The notes beneath the pieces are model-generated. The model saw only the letters and a list, made by a program, of their open reading frames with translations, made no database searches and was not told where the DNA came from. Shown here one piece after another: positions 1-8,911 of a stretch of DNA of 44,056 nucleotides (the stretch's first letter is position 1; each line of letters starts with the position of its first letter). A program made the translations under genes and the position numbers. This stretch comes from Synechococcus sp. UW140 (GTDB lineage Bacteria; Cyanobacteriota; Cyanobacteriia; PCC-6307; Cyanobiaceae). The stretch covers positions 1-44,056 of the forward strand of contig CAMAPJ010000013.1 in NCBI GenBank assembly GCA_945860085.1. Reading direction: 5' to 3'.

Positions 1-966
1 CTGCTTGAGGCCAGGTTCCGCAGGCCGGCTTTTGGCGGCAGCTTCCTGGGCCAGCAACTGCTGAAGGCATTGCAAATACTGGGGATAACGGGGCCAGTCG
101 CTGCCAATGGCACAGCCAGGATCGCCCTGGTGTAGGCAATTAGTGAAGCGGCAACCACCGGCACTCAGGCGCCCTCTCACCTCCGGGAACAGGGTCACCA
201 GCGCCCCTGGATCGGCAGGGATCTCAGGCCGGTTGAAACCCGGGGTGTCCGCCAGCAAACCACCGGCACCGATCGCAAACAGCTCCACGTGGCGGGTGGT
301 GTGGCGGCCCCGCTGCAGGCGCCCTGACACCTCGCCGACCCGCAGGGCTAGCTGGGGCACCAGGGCATTGAGCAGGCTGCTCTTGCCCACTCCTGAGGGG
401 CCGCAGAGCACGGCTATCCCCGGCACAGCCAGGTGCTGGCGCAGGGGCTCGATCCCGGCGCCCGTCTGGGCCGACACCAGCCAGGGCCCATAGCCCCAGG
501 CGGCCAGGCGCTGACGCCACGCCTGCAGCGGCTCAGGCTCAAGCAGATCCGCCTTGGTGAGCACCAGATCCACCTGGACGCCAGTGGCTTCGGCGGTGAG
601 CAGGAAGCGGGTGAGCTGGATCGGGTCGAGGTCGGGCTGCACCAGAGCCATCACCACCACCACCCGGTTGCAGTTGGCCACCGCCGGCCGGGTCAGCAGG
701 CTGCTGCGCGGCGCCACCGCCGCCACGGCGCCACGCCGGGAGGTCCAGTCGACCCCCTCCACCCGAACTCGATCGCCCACACAGATCTGCTGGCCGGTCT
801 TGCCCAGGCGGGTGCGGCGTACGCAGAGCAAGTGGTCGACGCCTCCTGGGCCGATGCACTCGAGGGCCACCTGGCAGAAATTGGCCTCCAGGGCCACCAC
901 CAGCCCAGCCACGAACGGGCTGCCAAGGGTGGACTCAGCGCTTGAGTCCGGCCCCTCAGCCCCCAT
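1..966 (-). CDS. rsgA: Small ribosomal subunit biogenesis GTPase RsgA, C-terminus beyond window edge
   Basis: RsgA is a circularly permuted GTPase that binds the 30S subunit late in its maturation and is released on GTP hydrolysis. Reading the minus strand from the ATG at 966 gives 322 codons with no stop before base 1, so the 3' end is missing. An OB-fold-like N-terminal part is followed by the permuted GTPase motifs: G4 LTKADLLE (about residue 136), G1 GPSGVGKSSLLN (about 189-200) and G3 DTPG (about 240). A Cys/His cluster (GGCRFTNCLHQGDPGC) fits the C-terminal zinc-binding domain. The start overlaps the end of the upstream tusA-like gene by 11 bases, which suggests translational coupling. 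The G4-G1-G3 order makes the family call safe. Confidence 0.93.
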   Translation of the reverse strand, partial: MGAEGPDSSAESTLGSPFVAGLVVALEANFCQVALECIGPGGVDHLLCVRRTRLGKTGQQICVGDRVRVEGVDWTSRRGAVAAVAPRSSLLTRPAVANCNRVVVVMALVQPDLDPIQLTRFLLTAEATGVQVDLVLTKADLLEPEPLQAWRQRLAAWGYGPWLVSAQTGAGIEPLRQHLAVPGIAVLCGPSGVGKSSLLNALVPQLALRVGEVSGRLQRGRHTTRHVELFAIGAGGLLADTPGFNRPEIPADPGALVTLFPEVRGRLSAGGCRFTNCLHQGDPGCAIGSDWPRYPQYLQCLQQLLAQEAAAKSRPAEPGLKQ

Positions 967-1225
967 GGCGGCAGATCAGCAGGCGAACACCGTCCTCCAG
1001 GGACGTGATCTGCACACGGTGGCCGTCCTGGCGCAGGCCGTCGGCGACTAGGCGCTCCGGTTCACCGCCATCAAGGTCCACCTGCAACCAGGCACCGGGT
1101 TCGAGGGTCTCCAGGGCCAGGCGGGTGCGGATGAAGTTGACCGGACAGGCCGTGCCGCGCAGATCCAGGGCCAGTCTGGCCGCGACGCCGGCGTCATCAC
1201 CGGCCTGGGACGTCCTAACCACCAA
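956..1225 (-). CDS. TusA-family sulfurtransferase-like protein
   Basis: This 89-residue protein is the size of a TusA/SirA/YeeD-type single-domain protein. The segment [19 protein letters not shown] carries the Cys-Pro pair at the start of the first helix, where TusA proteins hold the persulfide-carrying Cys. The usual CPxP reads CPVN here, a form I associate with cyanobacterial homologues. In TusA the Cys relays sulfur for tRNA thiolation or molybdopterin synthesis; the actual partner in this organism is unknown. The gene starts inside the last codons of dnaJ and its stop lies inside rsgA, so it is almost certainly translated from the same message. Its place between dnaJ and rsgA could hint at a role in translation or tRNA modification, but that is inference. 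Confidence 0.82.
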   Translation of the reverse strand: MVVRTSQAGDDAGVAARLALDLRGTACPVNFIRTRLALETLEPGAWLQVDLDGGEPERLVADGLRQDGHRVQITSLEDGVRLLICRHGG

Positions 1226-2345
1226 ACAGGCCGCCGAATAGGCCGCTCTTGTGGGGATGCTTATGGCCCTTGGCGCTGTGGTGGCCGGCCAGCTCCTCCA
1301 GCAAGTTGCGCTCCTCGCTGTTGAGCTTGGTGGGCAACTGCACCTTGATGCTGATCAGGTGGTTGCCGCGGGCCACGGGATTGCCGAGCTTGGGCACCCC
1401 CTTGCCCATGAGGGTGAGCACGGCTCCGGGCTGGGTTCCCGCCGGCAGCTCCACCGCCAAGGGGCCATCCACGGTCTCGACCTCGATGTTGTCGCCCAGG
1501 ATTGCCTGCAGATAATTGACCGTGATCTCGGAATGGATCGTGATCCCATCGCGGCGCAGCTGCGGGTGGGGCTGGACAGAGAGAAACACATACAAATCTC
1601 CCGCTGGGCCGCCCCGCTGGCCGGCATTGCCTTCGTTGGAGACCCGCAGCCGGGTGCCCGTGTCGACCCCGGCGGGAATGTTGATGCGCAGCTTCTTGCG
1701 CACCTGTTGCAGCCCCTGGCCGCCACAGGCATTGCAGGGGTCGGCGATCACCTCACCCGTGCCCTCGCAGGTGGGGCAGGGAGCCACCTGGGTGAAGCTG
1801 CCGAAGGGGGTGCGGGTGGCGCGGCGCACCTGACCGGCACCGGAGCAGGTGCCACAAGTGGTCGGGCCACTACCGGCCTTGGCGCCGGAGCCCTTGCAGG
1901 TGATGCAGGTTTCCAGATGGCGAATCTGCACCTCCTTTTCCTGGCCGGCGATCGCCTCGCTGAAGCTGATCGTCAGGTCGAACCGCAGGTCGTCCCCCTG
2001 ACGGGGGCCCCGCCGGCGGGGGCCGCTACCCCCCTGACTGGCGCCACCACCGCCAAAGCCACTGAAGAAGGTTTCAAACAGGTCGGCGAAGCCCCCCATG
2101 TCGCCCATGTCGGGCACGCCGCCGCCACCGCCCAGCCCAGCCTCTCCGAATTGGTCGTAGCGGCCGCGGGTCTGGGGATCGCTCAGCACCCCATAGGCAC
2201 GACCGATCTCTTTGAATTTGTCTTCCGCCCCCGGATCCTTGTTGACGTCCGGGTGGTATTGCCGGGCCATGCGGCGATAGGCCCGCTTGAGGGTCTCGGG
2301 GTCCGCATCCCGGCTGACCCCCAAGAGGTCGTAGTAATCCGCCAT
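1215..2345 (-). CDS. dnaJ: Chaperone protein DnaJ (Hsp40), type I
   Basis: DnaJ is a co-chaperone that stimulates the ATPase of DnaK and hands over unfolded clients. All domains of a type I Hsp40 are present in 376 residues: J domain at the N-terminus ([12 protein letters not shown], with the HPD motif in [10 protein letters not shown] near residue 32); a Gly/Phe-rich linker (about 70-105); four zinc-binding repeats ([32 protein letters not shown]; about 147-212); and the C-terminal substrate-binding domain ending in a Gly-rich tail. It lies 41 bases downstream of grpE on the same strand, the classic chaperone pairing, and overlaps the tusA-like gene by 11 bases. No CIRCE element was seen upstream. 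Confidence 0.97.
   Translation of the reverse strand: MADYYDLLGVSRDADPETLKRAYRRMARQYHPDVNKDPGAEDKFKEIGRAYGVLSDPQTRGRYDQFGEAGLGGGGGVPDMGDMGGFADLFETFFSGFGGGGASQGGSGPRRRGPRQGDDLRFDLTISFSEAIAGQEKEVQIRHLETCITCKGSGAKAGSGPTTCGTCSGAGQVRRATRTPFGSFTQVAPCPTCEGTGEVIADPCNACGGQGLQQVRKKLRINIPAGVDTGTRLRVSNEGNAGQRGGPAGDLYVFLSVQPHPQLRRDGITIHSEITVNYLQAILGDNIEVETVDGPLAVELPAGTQPGAVLTLMGKGVPKLGNPVARGNHLISIKVQLPTKLNSEERNLLEELAGHHSAKGHKHPHKSGLFGGLFGG
1948..1955. repeat. HIP1 octamer (GCGATCGC), first of six found
   Basis: This is a copy of the highly iterated palindrome HIP1 that is over-represented in many cyanobacterial genomes. Other exact copies seen in this window start at 12242, 14330, 17408, 26557 and 30354. 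Roughly one copy would be expected by chance in 44 kb, so six is a moderate enrichment. All lie inside coding sequence, and none was seen in the AT-richer region after 37.9 kb. Confidence 0.8.
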
Positions 2346-2386
2346 CGCTCAGCTCTGTCAGTGGAAACCTAAAACCGTGGACTGGC

Positions 2387-3070
2387 TCAATCGCCTTCGC
2401 CGGAGCTGGGCGCCGCTGGGGCCGAAGGACCAGGCCCCATCGACACCTTCACCAAGGCATGGCGCAGGACCCGCCCGTCGAGGTGGTAGCCCCGCTGAAG
2501 CTCAGCGGTCACGACATCCTCGGGATAGGCGTCGCTGGGCTCGCGCAACACGGCCTCATGCAGGCTGGGATCAAAGGGCTCTCCCTCGACCCGCATCGGC
2601 GACACCCCCAGCTGCTTGAAGACGTCCACAAGCTGCTTGTAGAGCCCCTGATAGCTGCGGTGCAGCTCCTGGGCCTCCTCGTTCTGGGGGTCGAGCTGCT
2701 GGCGAGCCCGCTCGAAGTTGTCCACCACAGGCAGGATCTCGCTGAGGGTGGAGCAGGTGATCTGCAGGCGCTGGTCCTGCTGGTCGCGGGACTGGCGCTT
2801 GCGGAAGTTGTCGAAATCGGCGGCAATACGCATGTATTGGGAGCGCAGGCTCTCATGCTCGCTGCGCAGGGCCTTCAGCTCAGCCTCCAGTGGCTGCTCA
2901 CTTGAACCCGCGCCGGCCTCGCCGTCATCGGCCCCGACACTGGCAGTTCCAGGGGCGGGATTGGCCTCCAGGGTCGGGCTTTCGGCCCCAACCTCAGCTG
3001 GCTGGTCGGCCGGCTCCGTGCCGACGGCATCGGCAGCGGAGTCGTGGAGATGGTTGGCGTCGCCGCTCAT
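2387..3070 (-). CDS. grpE: Nucleotide exchange factor GrpE
   Basis: GrpE releases ADP from DnaK and so resets the chaperone cycle. The 227-residue product has an acidic, disordered N-terminus, a long helical coiled-coil segment ([20 protein letters not shown] then DFDNFRKR, about residues 83-115) and the C-terminal beta domain (ending in [20 protein letters not shown]), the signature order of the family. I chose the ATG at 3070 ([10 protein letters not shown]); a longer reading to 3229 would overlap the hairpin and run into pilB, and gives an atypical Gly/Arg-rich leader. It precedes dnaJ by 41 bases and is probably the first gene of a grpE-dnaJ-tusA-rsgA transcript. Confidence 0.95.
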   Translation of the reverse strand: MSGDANHLHDSAADAVGTEPADQPAEVGAESPTLEANPAPGTASVGADDGEAGAGSSEQPLEAELKALRSEHESLRSQYMRIAADFDNFRKRQSRDQQDQRLQITCSTLSEILPVVDNFERARQQLDPQNEEAQELHRSYQGLYKQLVDVFKQLGVSPMRVEGEPFDPSLHEAVLREPSDAYPEDVVTAELQRGYHLDGRVLRHALVKVSMGPGPSAPAAPSSGEGD

Positions 3071-3112
3071 GCTGACTGAAGCGAGGATCAGGCCTAGACA
3101 TGTTGGATTCTC

Positions 3113-3144
3113 GCGGGCTTTCCCCACAAGCGGGGGAAGCCCGC
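3113..3144. promoter_or_regulatory. GC-rich hairpin between divergent grpE and pilB
   Basis: Two 13-nt arms (GCGGGCTTTCCCC at 3113-3125 and its near-exact reverse complement at 3132-3144, one G:T pair) flank a 6-nt loop. It lies 43 bases upstream of the grpE start and 32 bases upstream of the pilB start, in the 105-base divergent gap. It lacks a T-run, so a terminator is unlikely. It may be an operator for either gene or part of a 5' UTR. Confidence 0.5.
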
Positions 3145-3175
3145 ACCTCCCCGGTCTGCAAGGCCCCCTAAAGCC

Positions 3176-4984
3176 ATGACCCTGACCCCCTCCAGGCCCG
3201 TGCCTGTAGCCAGCGATCCCCGCCAGCAAATGCTGGAAGTGGAGCTGCTACTGGGGGAACGGTTGCTGACCGCGGCCGAACTGAGCGAAGCCGGGCCGAT
3301 TCGTTGGAGCTGGAACCCGTCGCTCAGCCAGGCGCAATGCGAGGAATTCACCTGCTTGCCGGTAAAGCAGCACAACGGCTCCTTGGTGGTGGCGATCTCC
3401 AACAATTTGGACCGGGAGGAACGCAACCGACTCCAGGATGTCGCCCACAGTCAGGGCCTGACCCTGGAACTGCGTCTGGCGATGAAAACAGACATCGAAG
3501 CGATCCTGGAAGAAACCCATTCCAGCAACGCCGCGAATGAATCATTCGCAGCCGACTCCGACGATGCCGCAACCAGCAACGAGCCCTTTTCCTTGCTGGC
3601 TAACGTCAACTTGGCGGCCAGTCTTGAGGAAGCACCACAGGAGGACATCACCTCCAACATGGACCTGGAATCAACCAATTCCTCGCCCATCATCAAGCTG
3701 GTCGACAAGATTTTAATTCAAGCCTTGAGCAGCGGCACCAGCGACATCCATATTGAGCCCCAGGAAGACGGCCTGGTGATTCGCCTGCGCCATGATGGCG
3801 TGCTGGAACAGCTGGGAGTGTTACCCAAGAACATCATCCCAGCGATCACCTCCAGACTGAAGATCATGGCCGATCTCGATATTGCCGAACGGCGATTACC
3901 CCAGGACGGTCGCATTCGCCGCATGTTTCGGGGCCGTGTCTTCGATCTGCGCGTCAGCACCCTTCCGACCCGCTTTGGCGAAAAGGTCTGCCTGCGGCTA
4001 CTTGATAGCGGCTCCACCAAGCTTGGACTCGACAAACTGATTAGCAATCAGGATGCCTTAGCCATGGTGCGGGATATGGGATCAAAGCCCTACGGCATGA
4101 TCCTGGTAACAGGACCAACGGGATCGGGTAAATCAACAACCCTATATTCGCTACTCTCCGAGCGCAACAGTCCGACGATCAACATTTCCACGGTCGAAGA
4201 TCCAATTGAATACAGCCTCAAGGGGATCTCCCAAACCCAGGTGAACCGGGAAAAGGGCTACGACTTTGCCAGGGCCCTGAGGGCCTTCATGCGCCAAGAT
4301 CCCGACGTGTTGCTGGTCGGGGAGACTAGGGATCTGGAAACGGCTAAAACAGCCGTCGAAGCCGCCCTCACCGGTCACCTGGTTCTAACCACCCTGCATG
4401 CCAATGACGCCCCCAGTGCGATCGCCAGGCTGGCGGAAATGGGGGTGGAACCGTTTTTGGTGAGTGCCTCCTTAGTCGGCATCGTTTCGCAACGTTTGGT
4501 CAGACGCGTCTGCCCCACCTGCCGGGTGGCCTACCGTCCCAGCGAGCAGGAGCTTGGTCGCTTTGGTTTGCTTGCCAATAGCGAGACAAATATTACCTTC
4601 TACAAAGCGAAACGCTCGATCGAATCCAATGAAAAACCTTGCGCCACCTGTAAAGGCCTGGGCTACAAGGGTCGAATTGGTGTCTACGAAGTGCTGCGCC
4701 TCAATGATGCCTTGGCCACTGCCATTTCCCTGGAAGCCAGCACAGAACAGATCCGCAGACTAGCGTTAGAAAATGGCATGACCACCCTGCTGGGCTATGG
4801 CCTGGATCTAGTGCGCAACGGTTACACAACCCTGGAGGAAATTGGTCGGATGATTCTCACCGATGCGGGACTGGAATCGGAACGCAAAGCCAAGGCGTTA
4901 CATACGATCAGCTGCAAGGGCTGTGGCGCCGGCATGCAGGATGAATGGCTGGAATGTCCCTACTGTCTCACCCAGAGAGACTAG
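3176..4984 (+). CDS. pilB: Type IV pilus assembly ATPase PilB (GspE/PulE family)
   Basis: PilB is the hexameric cytoplasmic motor that powers pilin polymerisation in type IV pili, which in cyanobacteria drive twitching, phototaxis and DNA uptake. The 602-residue protein has a diverged N-terminal domain (1-165), the GspE N-core ([20 protein letters not shown], near 186-205), Walker [11 protein letters not shown] (313-322), an Asp/His box region ([10 protein letters not shown]) and Walker [15 protein letters not shown]. It also has the C-terminal tetracysteine metal site (CPTCRVAYR with [20 protein letters not shown]). A second CxxC pair (CKGCGAG, CPYC) forms a zinc-ribbon-like tail. It heads the plus-strand pilB-pilT-pilC cluster. 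No strong Shine-Dalgarno precedes the ATG. Confidence 0.96.
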   Translation: MTLTPSRPVPVASDPRQQMLEVELLLGERLLTAAELSEAGPIRWSWNPSLSQAQCEEFTCLPVKQHNGSLVVAISNNLDREERNRLQDVAHSQGLTLELRLAMKTDIEAILEETHSSNAANESFAADSDDAATSNEPFSLLANVNLAASLEEAPQEDITSNMDLESTNSSPIIKLVDKILIQALSSGTSDIHIEPQEDGLVIRLRHDGVLEQLGVLPKNIIPAITSRLKIMADLDIAERRLPQDGRIRRMFRGRVFDLRVSTLPTRFGEKVCLRLLDSGSTKLGLDKLISNQDALAMVRDMGSKPYGMILVTGPTGSGKSTTLYSLLSERNSPTINISTVEDPIEYSLKGISQTQVNREKGYDFARALRAFMRQDPDVLLVGETRDLETAKTAVEAALTGHLVLTTLHANDAPSAIARLAEMGVEPFLVSASLVGIVSQRLVRRVCPTCRVAYRPSEQELGRFGLLANSETNITFYKAKRSIESNEKPCATCKGLGYKGRIGVYEVLRLNDALATAISLEASTEQIRRLALENGMTTLLGYGLDLVRNGYTTLEEIGRMILTDAGLESERKAKALHTISCKGCGAGMQDEWLECPYCLTQRD

Positions 4985-5041
4985 AATGGAGTCCATCCCC
5001 CTCAGCTAACGCAGCAAGGAAGTTCGAAGGCGCTTACCTTG

Positions 5042-5155
5042 TTGGCTAACACGCAAAATGCCCTGGTAAAACTGTCCAATGGGCTTGCTGATTCATCCGA
5101 CTTGCTAGAGACTATTCACCATCTGTACCGGGAGTCACAGCCATGGAACTACTGA
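5042..5155 (+). CDS. Possible small ORF overlapping the pilT start
   Basis: In the 158-base gap between pilB and pilT one frame stays open from just after the pilB stop to a TGA at 5153-5155, inside pilT codons 4-5. There is no ATG, but two TTG codons at 5039 and 5042 follow a GAAGG stretch by about 8-11 bases. From 5042 the peptide is 37 residues, begins MANTQNALVK (if initiated with Met) and ends HHLYRESQPWNY, and could form an amphipathic helix. If real, its translation would couple to pilT. It could equally be chance openness in a GC-rich genome. Confidence 0.22.
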   Translation: MANTQNALVKLSNGLADSSDLLETIHHLYRESQPWNY

Positions 5156-6219
5156 TTGAAGACCTAATGGCCGAACTGGTTCAGCGGGGTGGTAGCGATC
5201 TGCACCTCTCCGTGGGCCAGCCTCCCTACGGGCGTTTTAACGGCAAGCTGACACCGATGCGCGAGGAAAAACTATCCGAACAGGAATGTAATCAATTAAT
5301 TTTTTCTTTAGTCAATAACTCTCAACGCAAACAACTGGAGCAAACCTGGGAACTGGACTGTGCCTATGGACTCAAGGGCATTGCCCGTTTCCGTGTCAAT
5401 GCCTACCGGCAGCGGGGCACCTATGCCGCTTGCCTGCGGGCCCTCAGCAGCCATATTCCCACCCCAGAAGATCTAGCCTTGCCACCGGTTGTCGTGGAAT
5501 CGTGCGACAAGCCTAGGGGGCTGATCCTGGTAACCGGCCCAACCGGCTCGGGCAAAACCACCACCTTGGCCTCGTTGATTAACCATATCAATCACAGCCG
5601 GGCTGAACATATTTTAACCATTGAAGATCCAATCGAATTTACCTATGCCAATGACCTTAGCCTGATCCATCAACGTCAAATCAACGAAGACACCAGGAGT
5701 TTCAGTGCCGCCCTGCGGGCGGCACTGCGGGAAGACCCAGATGTGATCCTGATCGGTGAAATGAGAGATCTGGAAACAATTCAGCTGGCGATCACCGCCG
5801 CTGAAACAGGTCACCTTGTCTTTGGCACCCTACACACCAGTTCAGCGCCCCAAACCATCGACCGCATCCTCGATGTTTTCCCCGCCGAACAAATGAATCA
5901 AGTTCGCACCCAACTTAGTAGCAGTCTGGTGGGAATCTTCTCCCAGACCCTGTGCCAAGCCCTCAATCCCTTACCCGGTCAGTACGCCCGGATTCTCGCC
6001 CAGGAAATCATGGTGACAACACCAGCCATTTCTAATTTAATCCGTGAAGGCAAAACCGCCCAACTCTATTCACAGATGCAAACAGGTGGTCAATTAGGTA
6101 TGCAAACCCTCGAAAAGGCCCTGGCCAACCTAGTTGAGAAGCAAATCATCAGCGTCAAAGAAGCTCTATCCAAAGCCAGTAAACCAGATGAATTGAACCG
6201 CATGCTGCAAACCACTTAG
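5143..6219 (+). CDS. pilT: Type IV pilus retraction ATPase PilT
   Basis: PilT depolymerises the pilus and generates retraction force. The 358-residue protein has the expected length and motifs: N-terminal PAS-like region with GGSDLHLSVGQPP (16-28), Walker A GPTGSGKTTT (132-141), the TIEDPIEF Asp box, Walker B LREDPDVILIGEMRD and the AxxAAxTGHLVFGTLHT His box that separates PilT from PilB. A canonical AIRNLIRE-like motif is represented by AISNLIREGK near residue 296. It lacks the tetracysteine metal site of PilB, as expected. It is preceded by pilB and followed 75 bases later by pilC on the same strand, so the three motor and platform genes are probably co-expressed. Confidence 0.96.
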   Translation: MELLIEDLMAELVQRGGSDLHLSVGQPPYGRFNGKLTPMREEKLSEQECNQLIFSLVNNSQRKQLEQTWELDCAYGLKGIARFRVNAYRQRGTYAACLRALSSHIPTPEDLALPPVVVESCDKPRGLILVTGPTGSGKTTTLASLINHINHSRAEHILTIEDPIEFTYANDLSLIHQRQINEDTRSFSAALRAALREDPDVILIGEMRDLETIQLAITAAETGHLVFGTLHTSSAPQTIDRILDVFPAEQMNQVRTQLSSSLVGIFSQTLCQALNPLPGQYARILAQEIMVTTPAISNLIREGKTAQLYSQMQTGGQLGMQTLEKALANLVEKQIISVKEALSKASKPDELNRMLQTT

Positions 6220-6294
6220 GCTGTAAACAGACCGGCGCTCTGAGCAACACAACATCCCCATCGCTTCAACCGTTCCCCCGCCTGCCTAAGCGCC

Positions 6295-7545
6295 ATGCCT
6301 GTTTTCATCGCCAACTACACAACCCGCCAGGGCGCTACCAAGGAAGTGCAGGTCACGGCAGCCAACATGGCCATGGCCAAGCGCGACCTACGGCGCTCCG
6401 GCAAGATCGCAACCTCGATCGTTCCCCAACCAACCAGTAGCAAGCCGACCAAGACGCGTGGACCCAGCATGGACCTGGGCCAGACCCTCTCCAAGCTGAT
6501 GGAGTCGCGGCCCGGGATTCGGGAAAAGGCGCTGTTCTCCAACAAGATGGCGGCCCTGATTGATGCCGGTGTGCCGATCGTGAGGGGGTTGGAAATGATG
6601 GCCAGCCAGCAAAAACAACCCCTCTTCAAACGGGCTCTTACGGCGATCTGTGTGGAAGTCAACCAGGGAACAAACCTCGGTACTGCCATGCGGCGCTGGC
6701 CGATGATCTTCGATCGTCTGATGATCTCGATGGTGGAAGCTGGTGAAGCAGGTGGTGTGCTCGATGAAACCCTCCGGCGACTTGCCAAGTTGCAGGAAGA
6801 TGTCGCCAAACTTCAAAACCAGATCAAGGGAGCCCTGGGCTATCCGGTTGCAGTTTTATTCATCGCTATTGCCGTTTTCCTGGGAATGACAATTTTCATC
6901 ATTCCCCAATTTGCTGATATTTTTAAGAGTCTTGGCGCTGAGTTGCCCGCCTTCACCCAGATGCTTGTTGATCTCAGTGGCCTGCTGCGTTCCACTTTCT
7001 CGCTTTATGCCGTGCTCGCCATTGCAGGTTCAAGCTATCTATTCTCACGCTATTACTCAACGGCGGCGGGTCGCATGAATGTTGATAAATTTCTTTTGAA
7101 GGTCCCCCTCTTCGGCGACCTGATCCTCAAAAGTGCAACTGCCCAGTTCTGCCGCACCTATAGCGCCCTAAGTCGGGCCGGGGTACCGATCCTGCAAGCT
7201 CTTGAGATCCTCAAACAAACCTCCGGCAATGCGGCCGTTCAGGAAGCCCTGGAAAAGGCAAGAAATGATGTGCAGGAAGGCATTAGCCTTAGCAAAAGCC
7301 TGCTGAGCAAACAAATTTTTCCTGACATGGCCCTGAGCATGTTGGCAATTGGCGAAGAAACCGGCGAGATGGACGCCATGCTCTCCAAAGTGGCCGATTT
7401 CTATGAGGAAGAGGTGTCGCTGATTGTCAAAAATCTCACAGCCATGCTGGAACCGGCCATGATCGTGTTGGTCGGGGGGATTGTGGGCGCGATTTTGGTG
7501 GCGATGTATCTACCGATGTTCAGTGTTTTTCAAAACATCAACTAG
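6295..7545 (+). CDS. pilC: Type IV pilus inner-membrane platform protein PilC (GspF family)
   Basis: PilC is the polytopic platform on which PilB and PilT act. The 416 residues contain two GspF/T2SSF repeats: the first around residues 75-200 (FSNKMAALIDAGVPIVRGLE) and the second around 275-400 (FCRTYSALSRAGVPILQALE). The three transmembrane segments sit where the family has them: about 182-205 (GYPVAVLFIAIAVFLGMTIF), 235-255 and 380-405 (AMIVLVGGIVGAILVAMYL). The N-terminal 60 residues are a soluble lead-in. The gene ends 8 bases into the convergent flavoprotein gene on the other strand, so no room remains for a separate terminator. Confidence 0.95.
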   Translation: MPVFIANYTTRQGATKEVQVTAANMAMAKRDLRRSGKIATSIVPQPTSSKPTKTRGPSMDLGQTLSKLMESRPGIREKALFSNKMAALIDAGVPIVRGLEMMASQQKQPLFKRALTAICVEVNQGTNLGTAMRRWPMIFDRLMISMVEAGEAGGVLDETLRRLAKLQEDVAKLQNQIKGALGYPVAVLFIAIAVFLGMTIFIIPQFADIFKSLGAELPAFTQMLVDLSGLLRSTFSLYAVLAIAGSSYLFSRYYSTAAGRMNVDKFLLKVPLFGDLILKSATAQFCRTYSALSRAGVPILQALEILKQTSGNAAVQEALEKARNDVQEGISLSKSLLSKQIFPDMALSMLAIGEETGEMDAMLSKVADFYEEEVSLIVKNLTAMLEPAMIVLVGGIVGAILVAMYLPMFSVFQNIN

Positions 7546-8905
7546 AAAAGCTTTCCTCCGCTGCCGACGCCGCTATCGCCCGGCCAGCTAGCCAACCGGA
7601 GGTCCAGCAATGTTGAAAGTTGAAGCCACCCGTTACCCCATCCACATCCAGAAGCTCTCCCACTAGATACAAACCGGCCTGCTTACGACTGGCCATCGTG
7701 GCCAGGTTCATCTCCGTCAGGGTCACCCCACCGGCGGTGACGAACTCCTCGCCAAAGGGACCACGGCCGCTGACCGGATAGCGACTGGCGCGTAATGCCT
7801 GGATCAACCGCTGTTGCTGCAGCCGGCTCAGATCAGCCCAGCGCTGCAGAGGATCAACCCCCTGTTGTTCTAACAGCACACTCCAGAGGCGCCGGGCTAA
7901 TTCAGGCCAGGGACGCCAGCCCCCGAGCTGTTTGCGGGCCTGGTCGCGACGCAGGCTGGCAAACAGAGCCTCCAGATCCGCCTGGGAGCGGCCCCCGCTC
8001 CAATCCACGCCCAGCTCGCAGCGGTAGGACACCGCCTTGAGACTGCGGGCCGCAAAGGCCGTAAGCCGTAACACCGCCGGGCCACTCAGGCCCCGGTGGG
8101 TGAACAGCACCGGGCCGGACTGGCGAAACCGGCCCTCCGCCAACTCCAGGCTCAACTCCACCGGATCCATCACCAAACCGGCCAGCTCGCCCATCCCCGC
8201 CCCGGCCAGGGCCAGGGTGAACAGGGACGGCACCGGCGGCACCAAGCCATGGCCCAGGTCCGCAGCCAGGCGCCGGCCACTGGGGTGGCTACCGGTGGCG
8301 AGCACCAACTGACGGGCCTGCAGCCGTTCCTGCGCCCCCCCAGGCCCCCGCAGAGCCAGTCGGAAGCCCCCTCCCTGGATTGGTTCGGCCGCCTGCAGGG
8401 CCACGGCGGTGCGCAGGGTCACCCCAGCGGCCTGGGCAGCGGTACGCAGGCTGGCTGCCACCGAACTGGCGCGATTACTGGTGGGGAATAGGCGGCCGTC
8501 GTCTTCTTCCACCAGGGAGAGGCCGCGCTCGGCAAACCAAGACACCGTGTCGCCGGGCGCAAAACGGCTGAAAGGGCCAAGCAGAGCTTTGCCACCCCGG
8601 GGGTAATGGCCCACCAGGCTGCGGGGGTCCCAGCAGGCATGGGTGACATTGCAGCGTCCACCACCACTGATAAGAACCTTGCCCAGGGGCGTTGGTGTGG
8701 ACTCCAGCAGCAACACCCGCCGCAGGCCTGCCTCCGCAGCCGTGATCGCCGCCATGAAGCCGGCCGGGCCGCCGCCGGCCACCACGAGGTCCCAGAGGGG
8801 CAGGCCTGCAGGGTCAGTTACGGACTCAGCTGCAAGCTCGGCGTCCGGCTCGGCGTCGATCTGGGGCAAGAGGGGGGGCCGCTGGGGCAAGGCAGGGGGC
8901 AGCAT
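7538..8905 (-). CDS. HI0933/YhiN-family FAD-dependent oxidoreductase
   Basis: A flavoprotein of the HI0933 family, whose substrate is not established. After a short linker the FAD Rossmann motif LVVAGGGPAGFMAAITAAEAG is followed by LGKVLISGGGRCNVTH, the family-specific block with its conserved Arg-Cys-Asn. Near the C-terminus, the GGV-TEMNLATMASR block and a second FAD-contact segment (GLYLVGELLDVDG, GGFNFQHCWTSG) match the family end. I chose the ATG at 8905 (MLPPALPQRP), giving 455 residues; a longer frame to 9097 would run antisense through the core of dusA. The 3' end overlaps pilC by 8 bases, tail to tail. The divergent neighbour is dusA, 6 bases away. Confidence 0.88.
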   Translation of the reverse strand: MLPPALPQRPPLLPQIDAEPDAELAAESVTDPAGLPLWDLVVAGGGPAGFMAAITAAEAGLRRVLLLESTPTPLGKVLISGGGRCNVTHACWDPRSLVGHYPRGGKALLGPFSRFAPGDTVSWFAERGLSLVEEDDGRLFPTSNRASSVAASLRTAAQAAGVTLRTAVALQAAEPIQGGGFRLALRGPGGAQERLQARQLVLATGSHPSGRRLAADLGHGLVPPVPSLFTLALAGAGMGELAGLVMDPVELSLELAEGRFRQSGPVLFTHRGLSGPAVLRLTAFAARSLKAVSYRCELGVDWSGGRSQADLEALFASLRRDQARKQLGGWRPWPELARRLWSVLLEQQGVDPLQRWADLSRLQQQRLIQALRASRYPVSGRGPFGEEFVTAGGVTLTEMNLATMASRKQAGLYLVGELLDVDGVTGGFNFQHCWTSGWLAGRAIAASAAEESFSS

Positions 8906-8911
8906 GGGGAG

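Noticed and set aside
1251-2372. Long open frame on the plus strand opposite dnaJ (373 codons)
   Set aside because: It mirrors dnaJ codons in a GC-rich genome and shows no domain; dnaJ on the other strand has full family homology.
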